Source: Planctomycetota bacterium
GTDB taxonomy: Bacteria; Planctomycetota; Planctomycetia; Pirellulales; Lacipirellulaceae
Length of the DNA: 60,818 bases
Reading direction: 5' to 3'
NCBI GenBank assembly: GCA_029781135.1
Contig: JAKOXH010000072.1
Coordinates: 1 to 60,818, forward strand
Part shown: positions 18,240 to 27,000 of the stretch, one piece after another
Layout of the letters: the number at the start of each line of letters is the position of its first letter
How positions within the stretch are numbered: position 1 is the first letter of the stretch
Notes under the pieces: model-generated
Seen by the model: only the letters and a program-made list of their open reading frames with translations
Databases searched by the model: none
What the model was told of the DNA's origin: nothing
Made by a program: the position numbers and the translations under genes

Positions 18240-20654
18240 ATGAGCTTGCCGGGTCACAATCGAGGGGCATCCGTGATCCGTCGCATGACGTTCTGCATAT
18301 TGCCGCTGACTTGGGGCACTCGTCTTCTGGCTGGCGACATCGAATTCAACCGCGATATTCGTCCGATCCTGTCGAGCAAGTGCCTGGCGTGTCACGGGCC
18401 GGATTCCGCCAAGCGGGAAGCGAATCTGCGGCTGGATGTCGAGGCGAGTGCCAAGGCTGACCACGATGGAAAAACGGCCATCATCGGCGGCGATTTGGAT
18501 CATAGCGAATTGGTGCAGCGCGTTACGTCGAAGGACGACGATGAACGAATGCCGCCGGCCGATAGTGGCAAGAAGCTCAAGCCGGAGGAGATCGAGCTGC
18601 TCACGCGATGGATTGCCGACGGGGCGAAGTGGTCGCTCCCGTGGACGTATGTGCCACCGGTCAAACACGAGCCGCCGATGGTTAAGGACTCAACTTGGTC
18701 GCTGAATGCGATTGACCATTTTATTCTGGCACGCCTAGAAGCGGCAGGCGTGAAACCATCGCCGGAGGCCGATAAGAGAACTCTCATTCGTCGGCTCTAT
18801 GTTGATCTGACCGGTTTGCCGCCAGCGCCGGAAGAAGTCGACGAATTCTTGGCCGATCAGCGTCCCGAAGCGTATGAGGAATTAGTGGATCGGCTGTTGG
18901 CGTCGCCGCATTATGGCGAGCGGATGGCATCTTATTGGCTCGATCTCGTGCGGTATGCCGACACGGTCGGTTACCACGGCGACCAGGAACATCGTATATC
19001 GCCCTACCGCGATTACGTGATCAACGCGCTCAACGCCGACATGCCGTTCGACCAATTTACGCGCGAGCAATTGGCGGGTGATCTGCTGCCGAATCCGACG
19101 GTCGCGCAGAAAGTGGCGACAGGCTACAACCGCGTGCTGCAAACGTCGCACGAAGGGGGTGTGCAGCCGAAGGAGTATCTGGCCATCTACGCCGCCGACC
19201 ACGTTCGCAACGTATCGGCCGTGTGGATGGGGGCGACGATGGGATGCGCTCAATGCCACGACCACAAATATGACCCATACACGATGCGGGATTTTTACTC
19301 GATGGCGGCGTTTTTTGCCGATGTCGACGAGGCGCAGCATTTCAAGAACGGCGACAATAACTCGCCGACCAATCGCGCGCCTGAGCTGGAACTTCTTACG
19401 CCAGCGGAACAGGCCACGCTTCAGTCGCTCGCTGAGCGTGCGGCATTATTGAAGAAACGCGCGCAACACGCGAAAGATTCGCACGCATCGTCTCAGAAGG
19501 TGTTGCACGATGAGCTTACAGCTTGCGATGCCAAGATCGATGACATCCATAAGCACGCACGGCGGACGATGATCACGGTGGCGATTGAGCCGCGTGTGAT
19601 GCGCGTCTTGCCCCGTGGCAATTGGATGGACGATAGCGGTGAAGTTGTGACGCCGGCAATCCCGGCGTTTTTGGGCGCGCTCGACACGGGCGGACGGCGG
19701 GCCACGCGGCTCGATTTGGCCAACTGGCTAGTTGATCCTAAGGCTGGCGTCGGGGGGCTCACGGCCCGCGTCATGGCCAATCGCTATTGGTATCTGCTAT
19801 TCGGTCGAGGAATCGCTGCCCAACTCGATGACTTTGGCGGACAGGGCGAAGCGCCGGACAACGCCGAGTTGCTCGATTATCTGGCCCAGGAGTACATTGA
19901 CAGCGGTTGGGACACGAAGCACATGCTGAAGCTCATCGTGATGAGCCGCACTTACCGGCAGTCATCCATCGGTTCTGACGAGCTGCGGCAAAAAGACCCG
20001 TTGAACAAACTGGTGGCGCGGCAGGGACGTTTTCGGTTTTCGGCCGAGGGAGTGCGCGACGCGGCCTTGTCGATCAGCGGATTATTGGTGCCGACGATTG
20101 GCGGGCCGAGCGTTCATCCGTATCAGCCGGCCGGATACTATCGCCATCTGAATTTTCCCGAGCGCGAATATGTAGCGGATACGGATGATGGCCAGTGGCG
20201 GCGGGCCGTGTATGTGCATTGGCAGCGGCAGTTCTTGCACCCAATGTTGAAGGCATTCGATGCTCCAACGCGGGAAGAGTGTACGGCCCAGCGGCCGCGT
20301 TCGAATACTTCGCCGGCCGCGCTGGTGCTGCTGAATGATCCATCATTCGTTGAGGCGGCTCGCGCGTTGGCGGCACGAATTCTGCAAGAGGGCGGACCGA
20401 CCACCAAGGATCGCGTGAACTTTGCGTTCCGTCAGGCGGTTTCGCGCGATGCCGATGAGGCGGAACAGAAGATTTTGGACGAACTGTTGGTGAAGAGTCT
20501 CGACTTCTATAGTGGCCACCAAGATGCCGCGAATCAGTTGTTGAGCGTTGGTATTTCCAAATCGCCGAGCGGGCTGGATAAGACTGAATTGGCTGCCTGG
20601 ACGCTGGTCGCCCGCTCTGTGCTCAACATGAGTGAGACAATTACGCGAAATTGA
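18240..20654 (+). CDS. DUF1549/DUF1553 (PSD1-type) secreted cytochrome protein
   Basis: 804 aa from the ATG at 18240; the ATG at 18285 is also possible, and both leave a hydrophobic export segment (MTFCILPLTWGTRLLAG). Domain order: PSCyt1 heme motif CLACH (residues 48-52) in FNRDIRPILSSKCLACHGPD, then DUF1549 (RRLYVDLTGLPPAPEEV, SPHYGERMASYWLDLVRYADT) with a second CAQCH at 336-340, then DUF1553 in the last 300 residues (GGRRATRLDLANWL, NRYWYLLFGRG). The family is hugely expanded in planctomycetes and has no established biochemical role; a periplasmic redox function is inferred from the heme motifs. It pairs with the DUF1501 gene 81 bp downstream, the standard arrangement. Confidence 0.9.
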   Translation: MSLPGHNRGASVIRRMTFCILPLTWGTRLLAGDIEFNRDIRPILSSKCLACHGPDSAKREANLRLDVEASAKADHDGKTAIIGGDLDHSELVQRVTSKDDDERMPPADSGKKLKPEEIELLTRWIADGAKWSLPWTYVPPVKHEPPMVKDSTWSLNAIDHFILARLEAAGVKPSPEADKRTLIRRLYVDLTGLPPAPEEVDEFLADQRPEAYEELVDRLLASPHYGERMASYWLDLVRYADTVGYHGDQEHRISPYRDYVINALNADMPFDQFTREQLAGDLLPNPTVAQKVATGYNRVLQTSHEGGVQPKEYLAIYAADHVRNVSAVWMGATMGCAQCHDHKYDPYTMRDFYSMAAFFADVDEAQHFKNGDNNSPTNRAPELELLTPAEQATLQSLAERAALLKKRAQHAKDSHASSQKVLHDELTACDAKIDDIHKHARRTMITVAIEPRVMRVLPRGNWMDDSGEVVTPAIPAFLGALDTGGRRATRLDLANWLVDPKAGVGGLTARVMANRYWYLLFGRGIAAQLDDFGGQGEAPDNAELLDYLAQEYIDSGWDTKHMLKLIVMSRTYRQSSIGSDELRQKDPLNKLVARQGRFRFSAEGVRDAALSISGLLVPTIGGPSVHPYQPAGYYRHLNFPEREYVADTDDGQWRRAVYVHWQRQFLHPMLKAFDAPTREECTAQRPRSNTSPAALVLLNDPSFVEAARALAARILQEGGPTTKDRVNFAFRQAVSRDADEAEQKILDELLVKSLDFYSGHQDAANQLLSVGISKSPSGLDKTELAAWTLVARSVLNMSETITRN

Positions 20655-20735
20655 TGACATAGTTTGCAGCGACGTTGCCATTACGCAATCGAAGAAGATA
20701 CAAAGCTGGCGCATTTGCTCAGGTGGAGAGCTGCG

Positions 20736-22190
20736 ATGCAACAACGAGATTTTGAATTGCTCGCCGGAGCGATCAAACGGCGAACGTTCCTGTGGCAGCT
20801 TGGCGTGAGCGTGGGGGCTGCCGCACTTTCGACCATGCTCGGCCGCGATTTGTCGGCCGCAGGCAAAGTGCCGGTTTCTGGGTATCGTGGGCTGCCAGGG
20901 CTTCCGAGTTTGCCGGTGAAGGCCAAGCGGGTGATTTTCCTATGCATGGCGGGCGGACCTTCGCACCTGGAAACGTTTGACAACAAGGTGAAGCTGGCTG
21001 AATTGCACGGTCAGCCGATGCCCGAGTCGTTTACCAAGGGACAGCCGATTGCGCAGTTGCAGGGGCAAGAGCTGCGGGCGTACGCGCCGATTTTCAAGTT
21101 CAGCCGCTGCGGACAGAGCGGCCAATCGATCAGCGATCTACTGCCATGGCATCAGAAGATGGCGGATGACATTTGCATTGTCCGCTCGATGGTCACCGAG
21201 CAGATCAATCATGACCCGGCCCACACGTTCATGAATTGCGGCACGGCGATCAGTGGCCGGCCTTCGATGGGAGCCTGGATCACCTACGGCTTAGGCGCGG
21301 AAACCGAGGACTTGCCGGGGTTTGTCGTGCTGACGAGCGTTGGCGGGCGAGTGCCCGATCAGCCGATCGCGAGTCGCCAGTGGAGTTCGGGATTCCTGCC
21401 GAGCCAGTTTCAGGGCGTGGAATTCAGCTCGCACGGCGAGCCGGTTTCGTATGTGAGCAACCCCGCCGGCGTGCCGGACGTCTTGCAGCGTGCAAACATC
21501 GATGCGGTCCAGCAACTTGATCAGCATCGGAACGCATTGCTGAACGACCCCGAGATTCGCACGCGCATCACCGCGTATGAAACGGCGTACCGAATGCAGT
21601 CATCAGTTCCTAAATTGATGGACATGTCCGATGAGCCGTCGCATGTCCTCGAACTTTACGGCGGCAAGCCGGGCGATGGCTCGTTCGCTTCCAATTGCTT
21701 GCTGGCGCGTCGGTTGGCCGAGCGGGGCGTACGCTTCATTCATCTCTATCATCGCGGCTGGGATCATCACGGTAATTTGGAACGCGACATCAAGAAGTGC
21801 GCCGAGTGCACCGATCGAGCGGCCTACGCCTTGATCACCGATTTGAAGCAGCGCGGCATGCTTGAGGACACGCTTGTCATTTGGGGCGGGGAGTTCGGAC
21901 GCACGCCCATGGTGCAACTGAAGGGCGGGGCACCAGGTCGCGATCACCATATTAAAGGTTTTTCGATGTGGCTCGCCGGCGGCGGCATCCGACCGGGAAT
22001 CTCGTACGGCAACACCGATGAGCTCGGTTATCATGCGGTGGAGGACGTTGTGCACATCCGCGACCTGCACGCCACGATGCTGCACTTGCTGGGCATCGAT
22101 CATCAGCGGCTTACGTATCCCTTCCAGGGCCTGAATATGCGGCTCACGGGTGTCCTGCCCACGACGGTCGTGAAGGGTATTCTAGCCTGA
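20736..22190 (+). CDS. DUF1501 family protein with Tat-like signal
   Basis: 484 aa from the ATG at 20736, with GTGGAGAG about 6 bases upstream. The N-terminus IKRRTFLWQLGVSVGAAAL is a twin-arginine-type signal. The body is DUF1501, an alkaline-phosphatase/sulfatase-like fold: MAGGPSHLETFDNK, HDPAHTFMNCG, GWDHHGNLERDI, IWGGEFGRTPM and GRDHHIKGFSMWLAGGGI carry the conserved acidic and His residues that would bind metal. Enzymatic activity of DUF1501 proteins is not established. It is co-oriented with the DUF1549/DUF1553 gene, and the two probably act together outside the cytoplasm. Confidence 0.9.
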   Translation: MQQRDFELLAGAIKRRTFLWQLGVSVGAAALSTMLGRDLSAAGKVPVSGYRGLPGLPSLPVKAKRVIFLCMAGGPSHLETFDNKVKLAELHGQPMPESFTKGQPIAQLQGQELRAYAPIFKFSRCGQSGQSISDLLPWHQKMADDICIVRSMVTEQINHDPAHTFMNCGTAISGRPSMGAWITYGLGAETEDLPGFVVLTSVGGRVPDQPIASRQWSSGFLPSQFQGVEFSSHGEPVSYVSNPAGVPDVLQRANIDAVQQLDQHRNALLNDPEIRTRITAYETAYRMQSSVPKLMDMSDEPSHVLELYGGKPGDGSFASNCLLARRLAERGVRFIHLYHRGWDHHGNLERDIKKCAECTDRAAYALITDLKQRGMLEDTLVIWGGEFGRTPMVQLKGGAPGRDHHIKGFSMWLAGGGIRPGISYGNTDELGYHAVEDVVHIRDLHATMLHLLGIDHQRLTYPFQGLNMRLTGVLPTTVVKGILA

Positions 22191-22428
22191 CCCGGCGTCA
22201 CGCTTGTTGGCTACTCGGCTTTCAAGCTGGTGGCTGAAGTTCCACCTCTACGACGCAGAAGTTGATTGTAACTGATCGTATTTAGGAGCGACTTGACGCC
22301 GCTGTTCGCACCATTCGGCGTTCTTTGATCGCCGCGAGTTCTTCACATAATCCGCCCGCGTTTGTCGTGGCACGCGCTTCGCTAATGGGACAAGTAATTC
22401 GAAAACTTGCCGAACTGAGAGGCGATGC

Positions 22429-24057
22429 ATGGTACGTCAATTACGAGTCACAATGATCGTTGCTGCGTTTTGGCTAATGTTCTATGAGTCGGCGTGGTCT
22501 ATTGCCCAATCGGCACCGCAAAGTGACCAAGATAAGCCGATTGCTGCGCCCGATCTCACCTTGCGTCCAGGTCAATCACCGTCGCTGGGCGCAGTCACTG
22601 CCCAATCTTCTTCAAATAACCAGGCGACCGACCCAGCGGCGGAAGCCGTTGCCGTTCGCGAGGTTCGCCTGGAACGACCGGAACAGCAGATCACCGAACA
22701 TGACCGGTCGCCGATGTTCGATAGCACGAAGCCGGCACCGCTTAGTAGTGTTCTGCAAAGCCAAGCTAAGAGTGGGCGTATTACCGGCTTCGATTTCGCG
22801 CGAGACCCGCTGAACGCGGACAAACCATTCACAACGTTTGATGAAGTGATGAAGAAAGAAGCGGCTGCCAAACCGCAAGTCATGGCCGCCCAGCGCAAAT
22901 TGCTCGAATCGCGATACAATTTGGAGCCACGATTCGATCCTCGGGCGAAGATGTCGCGGGGAAAACCAATTGCCGTCGGTCCGACGGCGCGGCTGCCGTC
23001 GGGAGTCACCTGGGAAGGTCTGGCGAAAATGTCGCCTAAGGAAATCAAGGGGCGGAACCTCTTTCCGTATCCATCACTTCCTCATCCCCTTCAGGCTAAC
23101 GGCGGACAGGTTTTTCCGAAAATGCAAGTCGACATGTTTCCGCGGCTCGAGCGGTTCGATGTCGACTTCGATATTCCGGAGGCCTTTCTGCCCGAATTTC
23201 CTCCAGCGATATTTCTCCAGCAACGGCCCGAGTTGGGAGACGTTTCTCGCGGGCAGGTGGTATCGCTGGCGAACTTTCGACAATTGTTTAAGGAGATCAT
23301 GACACCGGTGCAGTTAGAAGGGCTACGGATGTTGCTGACGCCCCTGCCGCAGGAGGAATTTAATCTCACCGACGACCGCAAGTCGGCACATCCTCAGCAG
23401 GGCGTCGCCTGTTTCGATTGCCATGTGAATGGCCATACGACGGGACAATTTCATTTGAGTCCCGATATTCGGCCGCAGGACCGGCGCTTCCGGCTCGACA
23501 CCGTCAGTCTGCGTGGCTTGTTCAATCAGCAGATTCACGGTTCGAAGCGGAGCCTGCGGTCGGTGGAAGACTTCACGGAATTTGAGCAGCGGACCGCTTA
23601 TTTCAACGGCGACCCGATCCGGGCCATGAAGAAGGGCTTTCAAGAGTTGCCGCGGAGCATCGTTCCTCACATGGCTCAAGCGCAAAACATGCTAGATTTT
23701 CCGCCGGCGCCGAAGCTGAATCGCTTGGGGAGATTGGATCGGTCCAAAGCAACGGAGCAAGAACTTGCCGGCGAGCACCTATTCAACGGCAAAGCACAAT
23801 GCGCAACGTGCCATCCGGCGCCGTTCTACCTCGACGACAAGATGCACGATTTGCACTTGGAGGAATTTCTCAACGAACCAGGTGATGGGCCGATCAAGAC
23901 GTTCACGCTGCGCGGTATTAAGGAAAGTCCGCCTTACCTGCATGACGGGCGATGTCTGACACTGGAAGATACCACCGAGTTCTTCAACATCGTGTTGAAC
24001 TTGCAGCTTACTACAGAAGAAAAGGCGGCGCTCAATGCGTTCCTACGTGTCTTGTAG
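22429..24057 (+). CDS. Di-heme cytochrome c peroxidase/MauG-like protein
   Basis: 542 aa with a signal peptide (MIVAAFWLMFYESAWSIAQ). GAGAGG precedes the ATG at 22429. Two heme motifs, CFDCH (328-332) and CATCH (458-462), are spaced as in bacterial di-heme peroxidases, and the C-terminal part TFTLRGIKESPPYLHDGRC followed by LEDTTEFFN is the conserved MauG/CcpA-type ending. The 300-residue N-terminal extension is unusual and unassigned. The protein probably reduces peroxide or oxidises a partner in the periplasm. It is convergent with the cupin gene, 17 bp apart. Confidence 0.75.
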   Translation: MVRQLRVTMIVAAFWLMFYESAWSIAQSAPQSDQDKPIAAPDLTLRPGQSPSLGAVTAQSSSNNQATDPAAEAVAVREVRLERPEQQITEHDRSPMFDSTKPAPLSSVLQSQAKSGRITGFDFARDPLNADKPFTTFDEVMKKEAAAKPQVMAAQRKLLESRYNLEPRFDPRAKMSRGKPIAVGPTARLPSGVTWEGLAKMSPKEIKGRNLFPYPSLPHPLQANGGQVFPKMQVDMFPRLERFDVDFDIPEAFLPEFPPAIFLQQRPELGDVSRGQVVSLANFRQLFKEIMTPVQLEGLRMLLTPLPQEEFNLTDDRKSAHPQQGVACFDCHVNGHTTGQFHLSPDIRPQDRRFRLDTVSLRGLFNQQIHGSKRSLRSVEDFTEFEQRTAYFNGDPIRAMKKGFQELPRSIVPHMAQAQNMLDFPPAPKLNRLGRLDRSKATEQELAGEHLFNGKAQCATCHPAPFYLDDKMHDLHLEEFLNEPGDGPIKTFTLRGIKESPPYLHDGRCLTLEDTTEFFNIVLNLQLTTEEKAALNAFLRVL

Positions 24058-24074
24058 TGGCGCTTCGACCGAAT

Positions 24075-24404
24075 TCAAGTGACCGGTTGTTTCAACAGTA
24101 ATAAGAGCATGACCACGGGGGTTTTCGTGCGAATGCTGTGGGGGAGCTGGGCTGCCATGTGGATCCAGGCGCCGGAGCGTATGTCGTGCTCATCGGTTCC
24201 CAACGTCACGCGCGCTTCGCCTTGGAGAAAATGCATAATGGCAGGAGTCGAGGCCGTATGTTCGGAAAGCTCCTGACCTTGCGCAAAGCCGAACAGTACG
24301 ACTTTTAGCCGCTCGTCTTGATAAATCGTACGGCTCAATGTACCGTCGGAGGGTGGCTCGACTTCCACGGCAAGATTCGGAAGCAACAAGTAGGGCGTCG
24401 TCAT
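24075..24404 (-). CDS. Small cupin-domain protein
   Basis: 109 aa from the ATG at 24404, fixed by a strong AGGAGG Shine-Dalgarno 8 bases upstream. A single cupin barrel is visible: ELSEHTASTPAIMHFLQGEARVTLG gives motif 1 (an H-x-H-like segment reduced to EHTAS), and GAWIHMAAQLPHSIRT gives motif 2 with His residues that could bind metal. Such small cupins bind ligands or metal in stress responses. It is divergent from the nitric oxide reductase gene over 220 bp, suggesting shared control; a role in nitrosative stress is inferred from position only. Confidence 0.75.
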   Translation of the reverse strand: MTTPYLLLPNLAVEVEPPSDGTLSRTIYQDERLKVVLFGFAQGQELSEHTASTPAIMHFLQGEARVTLGTDEHDIRSGAWIHMAAQLPHSIRTKTPVVMLLLLLKQPVT

Positions 24405-24549
24405 GGCTGCATCCTCCTTTTCCGAGACGCGAAGTTCACGGCAAGCGCGGTCGGTAATAATCGCGGGGAGAGTGAATTTACGCGCGGCGCGTGTTTCACC
24501 CGCCCGTGTGGTCGTCGAAAATCGGTCTTTTTTGCTAATTCTACACCTT

Positions 24550-24614
24550 GACGTATAGATATCAAGCCCGCTAGAGTGCGGACTTACGGGAAGCCCGTTC
24601 TGATGTATCGATAT
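24550..24614. promoter_or_regulatory. Direct-repeat pair upstream of nitric oxide reductase, candidate operator
   Basis: GACGTATAGATAT (24550-24562) and GATGTATCGATAT (24602-24614) match at 11 of 13 positions and start 52 bp apart, about five helical turns. The first copy lies inside TTGA-N10-TCAA (24549-24566), an imperfect palindrome. The second copy ends next to the ribosome-binding site of the reductase. GATGTAT resembles the half-site of NsrR-type Rrf2 regulators that respond to nitric oxide. No regulator gene is present in the window. Confidence 0.4.
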
Positions 24615-24624
24615 GAGGAGTTCT

Positions 24625-26853
24625 ATGAAACGGTTATGGCTTGCATTTGCCTTGGTGATGATCGTGTCTTTCACGGTGCTGAGTTGGGTCGGTACCCGAA
24701 TTTACCAGGAAATGCCGCCGATTCCTGATAAGGTCGTCACGACCGACGGAACGACAGTCATCAACAACGACCAGGTCGCCGCGGGGCAAAACGTATGGCA
24801 AACGCTCGGCGGCATGGAACTCGGCTCGGTTTGGGGCCACGGCAGCTACGTCGCACCCGATTGGACGGCCGATTGGCTCCACCGCGAGGCGATGTTTATT
24901 CTCAACCGCTGGGCTCGTGATGAGTTTAAGACGGACTTTGATCACCTCGATCCGGAGCGCAAAGCACAACTCACGGGACGCCTGAGCGAACAGTTGCGGG
25001 CCAACACGTACGATGCCGCGTCGGGCACAATCAAGATTTCGCCGCTGCGGGCCGAGGCGTTTCAAGAAAACGTGCGGCATTACACCGAGGTTTTTTCCCA
25101 GGGCAGCGTCCCGTACGCGATACCGGCGGGTGCTCTGACCGATGAGACGCGGCTCCGCAATCTTTCGGCCTTCTTCTTCTGGACGGCTTGGTCGGCGGTA
25201 ACGGATCGGCCCGGCCAGGACATGAGCTATACGAACAATTGGCCGTTTGAACCGCTGGTTGGGAATCGAGCCACCGGTGATACCGTCGTTTGGACGGGCG
25301 TGAGCATCATCATGCTGCTCGCGGGAATCGCCGCGATGGCCTGGTGGCACGCGTCGGCTCGCCATGAGGAAGGGCCGAGTGAGCCGCCATCTACTGATCC
25401 GCTGCAGCGTTGGGCGGCGACGCCCTCGCAGAAGGCGACGATCAAGTACTTCTGGGTCGTGGCAGCGCTGATTCTCGTGCAAATGTTGTTGGGCGTCGTC
25501 GTTGCCCACTACGGAGTCGAGGGCAATAGCTTTTATGGTATTCCATTAGCGAAGTGGCTGCCTTATTCCGTCGCGCGCACCTGGCATGTGCAAATGGGAT
25601 TGTTCTGGATTGCCACGGCCTGGTTAGCGGCGGGGCTATTTATTGGCCCGTTGGTAAGTGAACAGGAACCGAAAGGCCAACGGTTGGGCGTCAATATCTT
25701 GTTTGGTGCATTGTTGGTGGTCGTCGCAGGTTCACTGACGGGTGAGTGGCTGAGCATCAACAACAAAATGTCCTCCGATCTCGTTGCTTTCTATTTTGGT
25801 CACCAGGGTTACGAATACGTTGACCTCGGCCGCGTTTGGCAAATTGCCCTCATGGCGGGACTGTTATTGTGGCTGGTGCTGATGATTCGGGCACTCTGGC
25901 CAGCACTACGCAAGGCGGGCGAGCAAAAGCAACTCGTGCTGCTACTGACCGTAGCCACTGCCGCAATCGCCTTGTTTTATGGTGCCGGCTTAACTTGGGG
26001 ACGTCACACCCATCTTTCCATCGTCGAATACTGGCGCTGGTGGGTGGTGCATTTGTGGGTGGAAGGCTTTTTCGAGGTATTTGCCACCACGGTAATTGCG
26101 TTTGTGTTCATGCGACTTAATTTGATTCGTCCCAAAATGGCCGCCGCGGCCGCGCTGCTTTCGGCCACCATCTTCCTTTCGGGCGGGATCATTGGTACGT
26201 GCCATCACCTGTACTTCTCGGGCACACCCACCGTGGCCTTGGCGTGGGGATCGGTGTTCAGCGCCTTGGAAGTTGTTCCCCTGGCGCTCGTGGGATTTGA
26301 CGCAATGGACGATTTACGTCGTTCGCGCGCTTCGATTTGGGTTCAACGCTACAAGTGGCCGATCTATTTCTTCGTCGCCGTGGCATTTTGGAACATGGTC
26401 GGTGCGGGCCTGTTTGGTTTCACAATCAACCCGCCGATCGCGCTCTACTACATGCAAGGTTTGAACACGACGCCGCTGCACGGTCACTCGGCACTGTTCG
26501 GTGTCTATGGCATGCTCGGCATTGGGCTCATGCTCACATGCCTGCGGGTGTTGATCCCTGGCGTGCCATGGAAAGATGGCTTGCTGCGGTTTTCGTTCTG
26601 GGCACTCAATGGCGGCCTGATGGCCATGTGCGTGTTGAGTTTGCTTCCCGTGGGTCTCATGCAAACGTGGGCCTCGGTCGAGCATGGTTATTGGTACGCC
26701 CGTAGCAGTGACTTCATGCAGACGCCGATGATGCAGAACCTACGTTGGATGCGCGTGCCGGGCGACACGTTGTTCTTCCTCGGCGCGGTTGCTCTCGTCG
26801 TGTTCGTCGCCGGCCTGGCTACGGGCCGATCGTTCCAACAATCGGACGAATGA
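24625..26853 (+). CDS. norZ: Quinol-dependent nitric oxide reductase (single-subunit qNOR)
   Basis: 742 aa from the ATG at 24625, with GAGGAG 4 bases upstream; an in-frame ATG at 24613 overlaps that site. It reduces 2 NO to N2O with quinol electrons in the inner membrane. The N-terminal helix and hydrophilic domain (GSVWGHGSYVAPDWTADWLHREA) are the fused NorC-like part typical of qNOR, but no CxxCH is present, as expected for the quinol type. The NorB part has about 12 helices and the heme/non-heme iron ligand regions: ARTWHVQ, VVHLWVEGFFE (His and Glu), GTCHHLYF (His-His) and PLHGHSALFG. The gene stands alone without nirK or nosZ nearby, so a detoxification role is as likely as denitrification. 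Confidence 0.92.
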   Translation: MKRLWLAFALVMIVSFTVLSWVGTRIYQEMPPIPDKVVTTDGTTVINNDQVAAGQNVWQTLGGMELGSVWGHGSYVAPDWTADWLHREAMFILNRWARDEFKTDFDHLDPERKAQLTGRLSEQLRANTYDAASGTIKISPLRAEAFQENVRHYTEVFSQGSVPYAIPAGALTDETRLRNLSAFFFWTAWSAVTDRPGQDMSYTNNWPFEPLVGNRATGDTVVWTGVSIIMLLAGIAAMAWWHASARHEEGPSEPPSTDPLQRWAATPSQKATIKYFWVVAALILVQMLLGVVVAHYGVEGNSFYGIPLAKWLPYSVARTWHVQMGLFWIATAWLAAGLFIGPLVSEQEPKGQRLGVNILFGALLVVVAGSLTGEWLSINNKMSSDLVAFYFGHQGYEYVDLGRVWQIALMAGLLLWLVLMIRALWPALRKAGEQKQLVLLLTVATAAIALFYGAGLTWGRHTHLSIVEYWRWWVVHLWVEGFFEVFATTVIAFVFMRLNLIRPKMAAAAALLSATIFLSGGIIGTCHHLYFSGTPTVALAWGSVFSALEVVPLALVGFDAMDDLRRSRASIWVQRYKWPIYFFVAVAFWNMVGAGLFGFTINPPIALYYMQGLNTTPLHGHSALFGVYGMLGIGLMLTCLRVLIPGVPWKDGLLRFSFWALNGGLMAMCVLSLLPVGLMQTWASVEHGYWYARSSDFMQTPMMQNLRWMRVPGDTLFFLGAVALVVFVAGLATGRSFQQSDE

Positions 26854-26895
26854 CTCGCGCCGAAATAGTTGGCGAAACTCTCGGACAACCAGGGT

Positions 26896-26997
26896 TTGTC
26901 GGAAAACAAATAGTCGCTGGGCGCTAGCCCACGGTTGTGGGCACCAAACCGGCCGCTAGCGCGGTTGGGCTGATCCCAAATCCGCGTTTTCCGACAA
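26896..26997. repeat. 102-bp element with perfect 12-bp terminal inverted repeats
   Basis: TTGTCGGAAAAC (26896-26907) and GTTTTCCGACAA (26986-26997) are exact inverted copies. Between them lies GCTGGGCGCTAGCCC and its partly complementary partner around CCGGCCGCTAGCGCGG, so the whole segment folds into a long imperfect hairpin. It fills the gap between the convergent nitric oxide reductase and enolase-superfamily genes and ends 4 bp before the latter's stop codon. It could be a non-autonomous mobile element or a terminator-like dispersed repeat. No other copy is seen in the window. Confidence 0.7.
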
Positions 26998-27000
26998 TAC

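Noticed and set aside
22248..22430. Small minus-strand frame (60 codons) upstream of the peroxidase-like gene
   Set aside because: Composition is not clearly non-coding, but there is no homology I can name, no Shine-Dalgarno site, and it runs into the start of the peroxidase-like gene.
24549..24566. FNR/DNR-type box upstream of the nitric oxide reductase gene
   Set aside because: The half-sites TTGA and TCAA are 10 bases apart; FNR-type boxes need 6, so only a different regulator could fit.
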